From NCBI GenBank assembly GCA_907163375.1, contig CAJQUW010007511.1, positions 96,018 to 160,017 of the forward strand: a DNA stretch of 64,000 nt, read 5' to 3'. Origin of the DNA: Prostheceraeus crozeri (Eukaryota > Platyhelminthes > Polycladida > Euryleptidae). Positions 35,082-46,239 of this stretch are shown in pieces. A program made the translations under genes and the position numbers. The first letter of the stretch is position 1; every line of letters starts with the position of its first letter. The notes below the pieces were generated by a model. That model made no database searches. It had not been told where the DNA came from and worked only from the letters and a program-made list of their open reading frames with translations.

Positions 35082-35123
35082 TACGGTTGGATTTAGGGTT
35101 TTATATCACATGCGTTAACCGTT
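35082..35123 (-). promoter_or_regulatory. GGTTAAC-TATA module (D1), leftward
   Basis: On the minus strand AACGGTTAAC is followed about 8-10 bp later by GATATAAAACCCTAAAT. A near-identical module lies in the element's centre at 46037-46085. It would drive transcription away from the TBP-like ORF, toward the exon-like stretches at 33.8-34.4 kb. Confidence 0.45.
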
Positions 35124-35619
35124 CGTGTAGAATACGTGAAGCACATGTTCTCTTAAAAGTCTAAATGCAAATGTTGAAATAAGTTTTGTAAGAAGTTTTT
35201 GACAGGCTGTTGTGAAACTTAGCGAACGTTGAAAAAGTTTTATGGAATGTCTCTGCAGTCACACTCGTTAGCGTACCAGCTTTACTAAATGTGTTGTTTG
35301 CTTTTATCAAATTGAATGCGTGTGTAGACTGTTTTGTAAATAAAGACAGTGTTTTTGCACTCTGCATCGACAGCATACAAGTATACACATAACAACCTGT
35401 AATGTTGTAAGTCGAATGCATATGAGTTAGTAAAACACTCAAAGCATGTGTGAGATAAAAATCAACCTGCTAGATGAAGTGAAACACAAAAGTGTCACAA
35501 CTATTTTACGGGAAATAAAGGAGAACTGTGTATCGTGAACGTTTGCACTCATCATAGACAGATGAAAATTACTCTCTCCTTCTTTCTTAGGCATGCCATT
35601 CTTCACCCAGGTTTGAATC

Positions 35620-36255
35620 ATGATCATGTGGAAATTATCAGCATGGCTCCATGTATCATGGAAACGTCAGTGCGTTACATTTCATGATACGAAACGTCAA
35701 CTTCAGATAACTCTAGAACGCTTTCAACTACGAAGGTTGCATCGCGCTATCCTATCCAATTCTTGTCGTGTCATTAACGTAGGAGACGGCATTGTATTTA
35801 TTCGCATTCAAGAGATGATTCTACATAATGATCACTGCTACATTGTGATTCCAAAACCCTCATGGGAAAAGTATAAAAGGGAAGTTCACTCAATCCTCAT
35901 GTCATTTGTGAATCATGCTCTCCATCCGCATCATCAACGCCATGCGCGAAATGAATCTCAGAAGAGACATCGATTTAGAACAGTTGCATACCCATCTTCC
36001 CGATTCAGTCTATCATCGCGGTCGTCCGCAAATGTTGGTCATTCGCATGAGCAACGGTCGAAATCTTCAAATCTTTCGCTGCGGCAAAATCCAAGTCCTA
36101 GGAAACCTTTCTCATTTCGTGATGCAGTCCATGTGTTACGAAGTCGTCAAGAAAATGCTAACACTCATGCCTCATCTATGTCTCAGTCCCCTGACATTGA
36201 AGACTATAGTAGTGTCTGTTCATTTGAAGATGTTAGTGAATCTAGCCAACATTAA
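35620..36255 (+). CDS. Unknown 211-aa ORF overlapping the TBP-like ORF (D1)
   Basis: I recognise no family. The first 100 residues are mixed, with hydrophobic and basic stretches (RVINVGDGIVFIRIQEM, HNDHCYIVIPKPSWEKYKRE). The last 110 are rich in Ser, Arg and His (SSRFSLSSRSSANVGH), which could simply be a second-frame reading of the TBP-like ORF it overlaps. The same 211-residue length is kept in all three arms with few changes. It starts 2.1 kb after a TATA-initiator pair. It could be a real overlapping gene, an upstream part of the TBP-like gene, or chance. Confidence 0.4.
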   Translation: MIMWKLSAWLHVSWKRQCVTFHDTKRQLQITLERFQLRRLHRAILSNSCRVINVGDGIVFIRIQEMILHNDHCYIVIPKPSWEKYKREVHSILMSFVNHALHPHHQRHARNESQKRHRFRTVAYPSSRFSLSSRSSANVGHSHEQRSKSSNLSLRQNPSPRKPFSFRDAVHVLRSRQENANTHASSMSQSPDIEDYSSVCSFEDVSESSQH

Positions 36256-36337
36256 AACCAGTAATCATTGTATCATTGTATATGTTAAATCTCTAATGCG
36301 TTATCTGTATGAGTCACAGTTAATAGAATCGTGTTAA
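35915..36337 (+). CDS. TBP-like protein, shorter version, 140 aa (D1)
   Basis: Residues 5-85 read as the first lobe of a TATA-binding-protein core: DIDLEQL, then LPDSVY, MLVIRM, LQIFRCGKIQVLG and a closing helix. It matches the longer copy at 46963-47502 almost exactly over this part and is 39 residues shorter overall. See the longer copy for the domain reading. It is followed within 20 bp by the TATA/AP-1 repeats. Confidence 0.55.
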   Translation: MLSIRIINAMREMNLRRDIDLEQLHTHLPDSVYHRGRPQMLVIRMSNGRNLQIFRCGKIQVLGNLSHFVMQSMCYEVVKKMLTLMPHLCLSPLTLKTIVVSVHLKMLVNLANIKTSNHCIIVYVKSLMRYLYESQLIESC

Positions 36338-36354
36338 TCACATGATGTGTTTTG

Positions 36355-36580
36355 AATAAGTCATCGCAATGAACTATCGCCCACACACTTGTCGGTGAAA
36401 AGGTCATCAACAAGGTTCTTCACTTTATGATGAGTCAGTGCTATTTATAGACATGAAATGATGCCCACACACTTGTCGGTGAAAGAGTCATCAACAAGGT
36501 TCATCACTTTATGATGATTCAGTGCTATTTATAGACATGAAATGATGCCCACACACTTGTCGGTGAAAAGGTCACAAACA
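36355..36580. repeat. TATA/AP-1 repeats, about three units (D1)
   Basis: Units of about 82-86 bp carry, on the minus strand, TATAAATAG, TGACTCATCA and CACCGACAAGTGTGTGGGC. This is the short version of the array at 46240-46925. Confidence 0.8.
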
Positions 36581-36584
36581 GTGA

Positions 36585-37700
36585 GATGGTTATAACTTTA
36601 TTTCTAACTTTACAATCATCAACTTTATTTCTAACTTTACAAACATCAACTTTATTTCTAACTTTACAAACAGTGACATGGTTGTAACTTTATTTCTAAC
36701 TTTACAAACAGTGACATGGTTATAACTTTATTTCTAACTTTACAATCATCAACTTTATTTCTAACTTCAAAAACAGTGAAATGATTCTGACTTCACCTTA
36801 TATTTCACCCATCTTACAAACAGTGACATGCTTATGACATTATTACCAAGTCAGTCCCACCTATTTGAACCGCAACTTTATGTGAAAGGAAAACGACACA
36901 GTATGTACATGATATGTTATTCATCATCACAACCGATTTTCATAGCACCACACATAGGTCATACTGATGGTAGTAGAAAACAAAGTTTATATGGCTCACA
37001 TCACCGGAGAAAACAAAGTCACTCATGTACAGGGAGAAAACAAAGTCAGGAAAACCAGTTGATATGCAAGTCATGATATGAAGTGATCAGGAGTTGGACG
37101 CATGTTACAAGGCACTCACTCACAAAGCCCCATAGAAAACGCCATGGAGCGAAAAAGCAAAACATCAACCACAACACAGAGAGGAACCATTCATCATCAG
37201 ACATCGCCGGACAGAGGAAGAGAAAGTTTCCGTCTCTTCGGTGGAGGTAGATGAGTGTCTGGATGGCCGTATGGTAATGAGTGGTTAGGACTCATCCAGC
37301 ATCGCTTGTCGGTGAAATATAAGGTGAAGTCAGAATCATTTCACTGTTTGTAAAGTTAGAAATAAAGTTGACGTTTGTTATGTTAGAAATAAAGTTGATG
37401 ATTGTAAAGTTAGAAATAAAGTTATAAACATGTCACTGTTTGTAAAGTTAGAAATAAAGTTGACGTTTGTAAAGTTAGAAATAAAGTTGACGTTTGTAAT
37501 GTTAGAAATAAAGTTGATGATTGTAAAGTTAGAAATAAAGTTATAACCATGTCACTGTTTGTAAAGTTAGAAATAAAGTTGACTTTTGTAAAGTTAGAAA
37601 TAAAGTTGATGATTGTAAAGCTAGAAATAAAGTTATAACCATCTCACTGTTTGTAAAGTTAGAAATAAAGTAGTTGTTTGTAATGTTAGGAATAATGTCA
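36585..37700. repeat. Facing arrays of AATAAA-bearing repeats with spacer (D1)
   Basis: From 36590 to 36780 the unit 'actttatttctaactttaca' repeats; from 37330 to 37700 its complement 'tgtaaagttagaaataaagt' repeats with 'gatgatt', 'gacgttt' and 'ataaccatgtcactgttt' linkers. AATAAA therefore occurs many times on the minus strand at left and on the plus strand at right. The spacer 36790-37320 holds a short ORF (36828-37076) with no known domain. Confidence 0.85.
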
Positions 37701-38770
37701 TTCACAAATGGTCCTAATGACTTGATAATTCAAGCAGAATCTTTAATAAACGTTATTATGTAATTGTGACTAGAGGTACAATTAGTTGAATGATTTATAC
37801 CCAAATTGAATATTTTCATCAATCTACTCACATCATGCTCTCTTCAAGTAACAAATCATTTCATTTGAACACCTTTGACTTTCAAAGCTGAAAAATAGCT
37901 TCATGTAAAAGAAAAAAGTATGCGTTTATAATCACCTGCGATTGACTTTTTAGAATATTGTTAAAAAGATATTTTTGTATCAAACTAAATAAAAGATAAA
38001 TCCATTGAATTGGAATATATACAATAATATCACAGAATCGTATTTAGGCAGTTGAAAAAATAGTTAATTAGCAATAAATAAATAAATTATTACTGCAAAG
38101 AAAACCTCTTAATACCAACCCAAATTACGAGTATTTTAATATTAAAAAAGTTATTAATAATTCACAAGACTGGAATTGTCTGCTTACCTGACAAGGGTCT
38201 GAAGTCCTAATGACTTGATAATTCAAGCAGAATCTTTAATAAACGTTATTATGTAATTGTGACTAGAGGTACAATTAGTTGAATGATTTATACCCAAATT
38301 GAATATTTTCATCAATCTACTCACATCATGCTCTCTTCAAGTAACAAATCATTTCATTTGAACACCTTTGACTTTCAAAGCTGAAAAATGGCTTCATGTA
38401 AAAGAAAAAAGTAAGCGTTTATAATTTTTAATAACCTGCGATTGACTTTTTAGAATATTGTTAAAAAGATATTTTTGTATCAAACTAAATAAAAGATAAA
38501 TCCATTGAGTTGGAATATATACAATAATATCACAAAATCGTATTTAGGCAGTTGAAAAAAATAGTTAATTAGCCATAAATAAATAAATTATTACTGCAAA
38601 GAAAACCTCTTAATACCAACCCAAATTACGAGTATCTTAATATTAAAAAAGTTATTAATAATTCACAAGACTGGAATTGTCTGCTTACCTGACAAGGGTC
38701 TGAAGTCCTAATGACTTGATAATTCAAGCAGAATCTTTAATAAACGTTATTATGTAATTGTGACTAGAGG

Positions 38771-40155
38771 GATAATTCGAGGCGCTATCCTAAACTTTAA
38801 TCTAAACATCGTGATGACACTTAAGCCTTTCCCATCTGGACCCTATCAGCGTCACGTAACGTTTATCTATATATAATCATAACAAAAGGGAGATTAAACT
38901 GAACATGTGAAACATCTGTAGTTGTCTCAAATAACTTAGTTTTAAGTTAGACGTTAAACCCCTAGATGAAGATTAAATTTATTAAAGCTTACAAATGAAT
39001 AAAATATGATAAAAATGAAATAAAATGATATGAAAATTAAATTCAAGAAATGAAATGATGAACTCTTAAATGAAATAAATATTAAAGTGAAGCGTTAAAA
39101 AAAGGAGTATAAATGATAGAAAACATTTTTTGTGACTTTTAAGATTTATAATAGTTTTTTGGAATGTTTTTTGAAAGAATTTAAGTCATTAAAAGGACTG
39201 ATTATCCATTCCCCGTGGGTAGCTGAGGTCATCAGCAGGTAACTCGGACAGGATTCGCGTTTCGGCCCCTCAACCTGAACGCTCAAACCCATCCGAGCGG
39301 GGCCCTTCACATAGAGAGCAGCCTCGGCCACACTTTAAAAATTCCTTGTTCGGCAGTGTTCATAGAAAAGAAAATGAGGAGATTCAGGAAGAACACAGAT
39401 CAAATAGCTGTCGTGCAGCAAATAGCCCAAACTTGTGCAGTAAGGAGCTATGCTTATGAAGTGCTTTTTCTGTTTCTAGTCGTAATAATTTCTTGTCATA
39501 ACCTCTTGATTCTAGAATGTGCAAGGCTTTAGTCGTTTAATTAATGAAATCTTTAATGTGTGAGCATTTTCTACCATACCGTATTACTTGCCCTGCGAAC
39601 ACACGAATCCCTAATTTGTAAGGCATGTTGTTATCAGGAAATGTCAACAGGGTTACTGGAAAATCAAAATCATCGATTTTATGATATACCGAGGTCTCAA
39701 TCATATGCTCTCCAATTTTAAGTTTTACATCTAAATAATCCACTTGTTTGTTATCATAGCCACTTCTGCTGGCTTCAAGACTTTTTGGGTAAATATCTAA
39801 AATTAAGTTATCAAAATGACTATAGTTTATGTTACACAAATCATCTATATACCTAGTCGTATTAGATAAAATTTTTGCCAGTCCGAACTTTTTACTACCC
39901 ATTAGTGCTTGCATGTACTGAAATTCACAATGCGCTAAGAATGAATCTGCTAGCAATGGTCTGCAACTACCACCCATCGGAATACCACTAGTCTGCTGAA
40001 AGGTGAAGTCTGCGAACGTAACGAAGACTTCATCTAATATGAAAGCAATAGCCTCCTTGAACTTATTTTTCGTAAAATTATTATAACCACCGTATTTTTT
40101 CGCTGCTAGGAAACTTTTGTCTTGGCCTGCGCACAGATATTTGCGGTTCGTGTCA
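38771..40155 (-). pseudogene. Permuted PLE, 3' portion with RT C-terminal half (D2 copy)
   Basis: Same content as 30476-31860: RT core with GIPMGG, RYIDDL and YLDVKL on the minus strand, then a thumb-like region and 3' tail. Directly beside it at 40156 begins the terminal repeat of the large element. The RT reading ends in the target duplication and resumes, in phase, at 51826 on the far side of that element, which identifies both pieces as one interrupted gene. In total the two parts carry about three in-frame stops. Confidence 0.82.
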
Positions 40156-40214
40156 GTAGTAATCCCGTGGCAAAATCAATGACATTGCGGTGCAGTGATG
40201 AGTCATCATGCTGA

Positions 40215-41450
40215 CTCAGCCCCCCTTCTGGAAGGAAGGAAGAGAGTTTGCCAAGGATGCGATGGAAGGATGGGTCCGAGAGGAAGAAACAGGTCCCTAC
40301 CCCCCCTCTGGAAGGAAGGAAGAGAGTTTGCCAAGGATGCGATGGAAGGATGGGTCCGAGAGGAAGAAACAGGTCCCTACCCCCCCTCTGGAAGGAAGGA
40401 GTTTTCCAGCAAGGATTAGGAAGGGAGAAGGGGTGGAATGTGGGAAGGATAGAGTGAGGAAAGGGTGGGTGTTGGTGGTTTTGGGATGAGAAAAGTTGGA
40501 ATTCGGCATGAAGGAGTGTTCGGATGTGAAAGTGGAGTTTAGATTTGGAATCTACGTGAAATGTTGGATGGGGAAGGAAGGCAGGATGAGTTTTCCTGAG
40601 AGGCAAGGGGTGGAGCGATAGAGTTGGAAAAGGGCGGGTGTTGGTGGTTTTGGGATGAGAAAAGTCCATTTTTCGTCATGAAGGAGACCTCGGATGGGAA
40701 AATGGAGGCCAGATTCGAAATCTACGTGAAATTTTGGGTTAGGAAGGATGTTTCCAGCGACATCGGAGAGAAAAAATTTTGAGGACGTCCCCCCCCTCTC
40801 CTGTCCAACTTCCAACTTTGGTGTTAGAGATCGTAGAAAGTCGTGCAATAGCTGATTTGAAAGCTAAAAGTGAGAAAAATGCAGTGGAAAGCTCGGTTTG
40901 GCCCTATTTTCCTGGGTTGAGGGAGGAAAATGACAGGAAAACGTCAGAGTTGGAAAAGTCAGGTGTTGGATGTTTTGGGATGAGGAAAGTCGTTTTTCGA
41001 CATGAACGAGGTCTCGGATGGGAAAATGGAGTGCAAATTCGGACGTTTTGGCCAATGTTGGGTCTAGGAACTTCTTTCTAGCTCAATCGAAGAGAAAAAG
41101 TTCTGATCACCCCCCTCCTGCCAAACTTCCAACTTTGGTGTTAGAGATCGTAGAAAGTCGTGCAATAGCTGATTTGAAAGCTAAAAGTGAGAAAAATGCA
41201 GTGGAAAGCTCGGTTTGGCCCTATTTTCCTGGGTTGAGGGAGGAAAATGACAGGAAAACGTCAGAGTTGGAAAAGTCAGGTGTTGGATGTTTTGGGATGA
41301 GGAAAGTCGTTTTTCGACATGAACGAGGTCTCGGATGGGAAAATGGAGTGCAAATTCGGACGTTTTGGCCAATGTTGGGTCTAGGAACTTCTTTCTAGCT
41401 CAATCGGAGAGAAAAAGTTCTGACCCCCCCCCCTCCTGTCAAACTTCTGA
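40215..41450. repeat. Purine-rich subrepeats of the left arm (D2)
   Basis: Same organisation as 31920-33175: about 80-bp units, then intermediate units, then 317-bp units at about 40810 and 41127. The purine bias is on the plus strand. ORFs of 63-126 residues here are by-products of the repetition. Confidence 0.85.
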
Positions 41451-41745
41451 CTTTGGTTGTAGGGATCGCACAAAGTCGTGCAATAGCTCGTTTGAAAGCT
41501 GGGAGCGAGGCAAATTCAGTGGAAGACACGGCTTGTTCCTATCTGCCTTCGTTTAGAGGTGAGACGTCATTGAAAATTTGGGACATTGGCGAAAATCGAC
41601 AGAGTTAGAATTTGTACGAAAATCGCTCTAGCGAGTGACCAGATTTGGAATCAGCGTGCCATTCAGCATCTAGAGGGTGAGTTTCAAGTCAATCGGAGCA
41701 CCAGAACCGGAGATAGACGGGTTTAAAGTTTTTAGATGATGGATA

Positions 41746-41808
41746 TTACGTCATCAGCTGATCGTCACAAACTATATAAGTGGAAACTCTGCTTGTGGAC
41801 ATCAGTTC
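41746..41808 (+). promoter_or_regulatory. TATA plus initiator core promoter (D2)
   Basis: TTACGTCATCAG, ACTATATAAG and ATCAGTTCTC occur with the same spacing as in D1. The module points toward the ORF pair at 43920-44637. Confidence 0.55.
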
Positions 41809-42106
41809 TCCTCCCGACTGGGTTGGGGTAGGTGAACTCCGGAGCTCTGATGAAAGAATTGGAAATCTGAAAAACCAGGTTTCTGTAAGAAACCGACTTA
41901 GAAAATTTCATTGCTGAACTCAGCTAAGGCGTCAGACTTAGAGGTTCGCCAGGAGATGGCCTTCGTCTCCAGGCCATAAAAGACTCCAAAACTTTAAAGA
42001 CTTGTAACTTTGCTTCTACAAGTCCGTTTGACTTGATTCAAAAAAGGTTCGGTCGCTATTGACCTGCCCTAAGTGATAGACTAGTTATAAAATTTCATAA
42101 GTAGTG

Positions 42107-42376
42107 CTAAAAAGTTGAAAAATTTAAATTCACTAGTTTTGGAGGTATTCTGGGGTTTTCGGCCCTGCTGAAGTCAATGAAAGGATTTTTAATGATGTCT
42201 GAGCCAGTCTTACCATGAAACAAGCAGCTTTTCACTGAAAGCGAGCAAGACACGGAGAGTTTTGCTGTAGTATTCCACTGACAGGGTGTTCCCTCGGGAC
42301 GGCGGACGATGCCGTAGTGATAAGTGTGGCAAGGGAGTGTGTCATATTTTAGACCGAAACCGCTGGTGCAACTCAT
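42107..42376 (-). other. Cys-containing exon-like ORF (D2)
   Basis: The 89-residue frame MSCTSGFGLKYDTLPCHTYH... has five cysteines in its first 50 residues. After LFHG the sequence reads GTAAGA, a good splice donor, so only the part before it may be exon. The same frame occurs at 49562-49831 (plus). It lies downstream of the leftward GGTTAAC-TATA module. Function unknown; it could be chance. Confidence 0.3.
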
Positions 42377-42952
42377 GTCTCATGTTGGGCATTTGACACA
42401 GTTCTCAACGTAGCGCTTTGAACGCCAATCGGTTGAGTCTTAACTATCTTGTCATGGGTGGCCTCTAAACATTTCCATTTCAAGACGCTGGTGAATCACG
42501 GCTTGCTATCAAGCTGATCAAAGCAATGACTTGCTTCCTCTTACCAACTCCACCGGTTTTCATGTCTGGCGATCAAGTCATGGACGGTGCAAGTCACGGA
42601 GATTTTCGGTGTCATACTTCCTGTGGGTGGGCGTTCTTTCGAGACAGCGGTGAAGTCCGTAGCGATGAGTGCTGCACGGGACGTGGGCAATGGTAATCCT
42701 TGTGAAACCTCTCTGCGTCATGTTTCAAGTGGTTGCCTTTCGTCTCAACGTTGTACTCTGACCACCAGGGCGACATTTAGCTATCTGCCACAGGTTACCT
42801 CATAAAATCTCCATTGCACCTGTCCCCGACAGTTGGCCAACCATGGGAGAATGAACCATCATGTTACCATCAATGTAAGCGTCAGTGTAGTCAACTAGTT
42901 TTACTGTGACGCACGTTTGTGAAAATAAAGTTTGATCATTGAAGTTGTATGA

Positions 42953-43267
42953 GTGACCGAACTCACCACAGCACTAGAAAGTTTTATCGAAAAGGTTTTA
43001 CTGCACAGTGTAGATTGTCTAGTAACTTACTTTCACAGTGTTAGAAAGTTTTATTGGAGACAGTTGCCAAATGTTCCCTTATTAGAAAATTCAAACTTCA
43101 TGACTGTTAGATTAGCTTCATCAGGTTTACTAAAAGCAGTTTTCTACTGCAGTGAGACTGAGAGTTTAGAATGTTATATGAAAACAGTGTTCACCACAGC
43201 GCTAGAAAGTTTTACTGCACTGTGTAGATTGTTTCACAGCGTTAAAAGGTCTTATAGTAAGCCTTGA
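42953..43267 (+). other. 104-aa ORF kept in all three arms (D2 copy)
   Basis: The frame MTELTTALESFIEKVLLHS... is identical in protein sequence at 34653-34967, here and at 48448-48762 (minus). At least one nucleotide difference between arms (CTA versus CTT, Leu) is synonymous. It contains internal repetition (TTALESF twice), from DNA repeats around 'ctagaaagtttta'. No domain is recognised; with so few differences selection cannot be judged. Confidence 0.3.
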
Positions 43268-43381
43268 ATGTTTTATAAAACCAGGTAAAGTCTTGTCACA
43301 AACGTTGAGTGTGTGAGAGCTAGTTCCATGACATTGAATCGCGTGGGTCGTAAAAGTCCATGATCCAAGGCTAGGCTCCTC

Positions 43382-43423
43382 TACTGTTGGATTTAGGGTT
43401 TTATATCACATGCGTTAACCGTT
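43382..43423 (-). promoter_or_regulatory. GGTTAAC-TATA module (D2), leftward
   Basis: Same module as at 35082-35123, read on the minus strand: AACGGTTAAC, then GATATAAAACCCTAAAT. Confidence 0.45.
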
Positions 43424-43919
43424 CGTGTAGAATACGTGAAGCACATGTTCTCTTAAAAGTCTAAATGCAAATGTTGAAATAAGTTTTGTAAGAAGTTTTT
43501 GACAGGCTGTTGTGAAACTTAGCGAACGTTGAAAAAGTTTTATGGAATGTCTCTGCAGTCACACTCGTTAGCGTACCAGCTTTACTAAATGTGTTGTTTG
43601 CTTTTATCAAATTGAATGCGTGTGTAGACTGTTTTGTAAATAAAGACAGTGTTTTTGCACTCTGCATCGACAGCATACAAGTATACACATAACAACCTGT
43701 AATGTTGTAAGTCGAATGCATATGAGTTAGTAAAACACTCAAAGCATGTGTGAGATAAAAATCAACCTGCTAGATGAAGTGAAACACAAAAGTGTCACAA
43801 CTATTTTACGGGAAATAAAGGAGAACTGTGTATCGTGAACGTTTGCACTCATCATAGACAGATGAAAATTACTCTCTCCTTCTTTCTTAGGCATGCCATT
43901 CTTCACCCAGGTTTGAATC

Positions 43920-44555
43920 ATGATCATGTGGAAATTATCAGCATGGCTCCATGTATCATGGAAACGTCAGTGCGTTACATTTCATGATACGAAACGTCAA
44001 CTTCAGATAACTCTAGAACGCTTTCAACTACGAAGGTTGCATCGCGCTATCCTATCCAATTCTTGTCGTGTCATTAACGTAGGAGACGGCATTGTATTTA
44101 TTCGCATTCAAGAGATGATTCTACATAATGATCACTGCTACATTGTGATTCCAAAACCCTCATGGGAAAAGTATAAAAGGGAAGTTCACTCAATCCTCAT
44201 GTCATTTGTGAATCATGCTCTCCATCCGCATCATCAACGCCATGCGCGAAATGAATCTCAGAAGAGACATCGATTTAGAACAGTTGCATACCCATCTTCC
44301 CGATTCAGTCTATCATCGCGGTCGTCCGCAAATGTTGGTCATTCGCATGAGCAACGGTCGAAATCTTCAAATCTTTCGCTGCGGCAAAATCCAAGTCCTA
44401 GGAAACCTTTCTCATTTCGTGATGCAGTCCATGTGTTACGAAGTCGTCAAGAAAATGCGAACACTCATGCCTCATCTATGTCTCAGTCCCCTGACATTGA
44501 AGACTATAGTAGTGTCTGTTCATTTGAAGATGTTAGTGAATCTAGCCAACATTAA
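43920..44555 (+). CDS. Unknown 211-aa ORF overlapping the TBP-like ORF (D2)
   Basis: Identical in protein sequence to the D1 copy at 35620-36255. Its second half overlaps the TBP-like frame at 44215-44637. See D1 for description; whether it is expressed is unknown. Confidence 0.4.
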   Translation: MIMWKLSAWLHVSWKRQCVTFHDTKRQLQITLERFQLRRLHRAILSNSCRVINVGDGIVFIRIQEMILHNDHCYIVIPKPSWEKYKREVHSILMSFVNHALHPHHQRHARNESQKRHRFRTVAYPSSRFSLSSRSSANVGHSHEQRSKSSNLSLRQNPSPRKPFSFRDAVHVLRSRQENANTHASSMSQSPDIEDYSSVCSFEDVSESSQH

Positions 44556-44637
44556 AACCAGTAATCATTGTATCATTGTATATGTTAAATCTCTAATGCG
44601 TTATCTGTATGAGTCACAGTTAATAGAATCGTGTTAA
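44215..44637 (+). CDS. TBP-like protein, shorter version, 140 aa (D2)
   Basis: Almost identical to the D1 copy (one residue difference seen, KKMLTL versus KKMRTL). It carries the first TBP lobe (residues 5-85) and is shorter overall than the right-arm copy at 46963-47502. TATA/AP-1 repeats follow directly. Confidence 0.55.
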   Translation: MLSIRIINAMREMNLRRDIDLEQLHTHLPDSVYHRGRPQMLVIRMSNGRNLQIFRCGKIQVLGNLSHFVMQSMCYEVVKKMRTLMPHLCLSPLTLKTIVVSVHLKMLVNLANIKTSNHCIIVYVKSLMRYLYESQLIESC

Positions 44638-44654
44638 TCACATGATGTGTTTTG

Positions 44655-44880
44655 AATAAGTCATCGCAATGAACTATCGCCCACACACTTGTCGGTGAAA
44701 AGGTCATCAACAAGGTTCTTCACTTTATGATGAGTCAGTGCTATTTATAGACATGAAATGATGCCCACACACTTGTCGGTGAAAGAGTCATCAACAAGGT
44801 TCATCACTTTATGATGATTCAGTGCTATTTATAGACATGAAATGATGCCCACACACTTGTCGGTGAAAAGGTCACAAACA
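44655..44880. repeat. TATA/AP-1 repeats, about three units (D2)
   Basis: Same as 36355-36580. The TATAAATAG and TGACTCATCA motifs are on the minus strand here and on the plus strand in the right-arm array, so the two arrays point away from the centre of their own arm junction in mirror fashion. Confidence 0.8.
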
Positions 44881-44884
44881 GTGA

Positions 44885-46000
44885 GATGGTTATAACTTTA
44901 TTTCTAACTTTACAATCATCAACTTTATTTCTAACTTTACAAACATCAACTTTATTTCTAACTTTACAAACAGTGACATGGTTGTAACTTTATTTCTAAC
45001 TTTACAAACAGTGACATGGTTATAACTTTATTTCTAACTTTACAATCATCAACTTTATTTCTAACTTCAAAAACAGTGAAATGATTCTGACTTCACCTTA
45101 TATTTCACCCATCTTACAAACAGTGACATGCTTATGACATTATTACCAAGTCAGTCCCACCTATTTGAACCGCAACTTTATGTGAAAGGAAAACGACACA
45201 GTATGTACATGATATGTTATTCATCATCACAACCGATTTTCATAGCACCACACATAGGTCATACTGATGGTAGCAGAAAACAAAGTTTATATGGCTCACA
45301 TCACCGGAGAAAACAAAGTCACTCATGTACAGGGAGAAAACAAAGTCAGGAAAACCAGTTGATATGCAAGTCATGATATGAAGTGATCAGGAGTTGGACG
45401 CATGTTACAAGGCACTCACTCACAAAGCCCCATAGAAAACGCCATGGAGCGAAAAAGCAAAACATCAACCACAACACAGAGAGGAACCATTCATCATCAG
45501 ACATCGCCGGACAGAGGAAGAGAAAGTTTCCGTCTCTTCGGTGGAGGTAGATGAGTGTCTGGATGGCCGTATGGTAATGAGTGGTTAGGACTCATCCAGC
45601 ATCGCTTGTCGGTGAAATATAAGGTGAAGTCAGAATCATTTCACTGTTTGTAAAGTTAGAAATAAAGTTGACGTTTGTTATGTTAGAAATAAAGTTGATG
45701 ATTGTAAAGTTAGAAATAAAGTTATAAACATGTCACTGTTTGTAAAGTTAGAAATAAAGTTGACGTTTGTAAAGTTAGAAATAAAGTTGACGTTTGTAAT
45801 GTTAGAAATAAAGTTGATGATTGTAAAGTTAGAAATAAAGTTATAACCATGTCACTGTTTGTAAAGTTAGAAATAAAGTTGACTTTTGTAAAGTTAGAAA
45901 TAAAGTTGATGATTGTAAAGCTAGAAATAAAGTTATAACCATCTCACTGTTTGTAAAGTTAGAAATAAAGTAGTTGTTTGTAATGTTAGGAATAATGTCA
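44885..46000. repeat. Facing arrays of AATAAA-bearing repeats with spacer (D2)
   Basis: Left array 44890-45080 (TTTATT orientation) and right array about 45630-46000 (AATAAA orientation), with a spacer of about 550 bp. Repeat words are as in D1. The spacer carries 'agaaaacaaagt' repeats and a short ORF (45128-45376) without known domain. Confidence 0.85.
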
Positions 46001-46036
46001 TTCACAAATGGTTAAGTTGATAAATGTACTATACAC

Positions 46037-46085
46037 TAACGGTTAACATTCACTTGAGCTATATAAAACCCTAAATGCAGCCGTA
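46037..46085 (+). promoter_or_regulatory. GGTTAAC-TATA module at the element's centre
   Basis: TAACGGTTAAC (46037) is followed by CTATATAAAACCCTAAATGC (TATA from 46060) and 'agccgtagg'. The same order occurs in each arm. This copy is the only one in the unpaired centre, pointing right into the TATA/AP-1 array. Confidence 0.5.
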
Positions 46086-46239
46086 GGTAACCCTATCCCC
46101 ATAGATGAAGGACTTACACAATTTATAGGTGAAGTATAAAATAAAGTCATAACCATGTCAGAGTTTGTAAGTTAACATCCTCACCAACGAATGTAACATC
46201 ATGACAATTTCTTCGGCTTAGGAAACATCAACAACTTTG

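Larger units (their letters stand above)
29415..37710 (+). repeat. Large tandem duplication, copy D1
   Basis: This block matches 37711-46011 with an offset of 8295 bp rising to 8300 bp, so only a few small indels separate them. It covers the last repeats of the 500-bp array, the PLE 3' portion and the left part of the TBP-bearing element. The junction at 37709-37712 joins 'cacaaatg' to 'cctaatgac' with a shared GT, a microhomology typical of non-homologous joining. The copies are close to identical by eye. Confidence 0.93.
31861..37710 (+). mobile_element. Partial copy of the TBP-bearing foldback element (D1)
   Basis: Contains the left terminal repeat (31861), subrepeats, promoter-like modules, the ORF pair and the first central arrays, matching 40156-46011 closely. 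It has no right arm of its own, because it arose from the tandem duplication and not from a separate insertion. The same TCGTGTCA (31853-31860) precedes its left end. Confidence 0.85.
37711..46011 (+). repeat. Large tandem duplication, copy D2
   Basis: Matches 29415-37710. Its right end ('cacaaatggttaagttg', about 46005-46015) continues into unique central sequence of the element, showing that D2 adjoins the real element while D1 is the extra partial copy, or the reverse by unequal exchange. It includes two units of the 500-bp repeat at 37711-38770. Confidence 0.93.

Noticed and set aside
36585-37700. Telomere-like or microsatellite origin of the AATAAA repeats
   Set aside because: The units are 28-45 bp with ordered linkers and reverse orientation across a spacer, unlike simple repeats.
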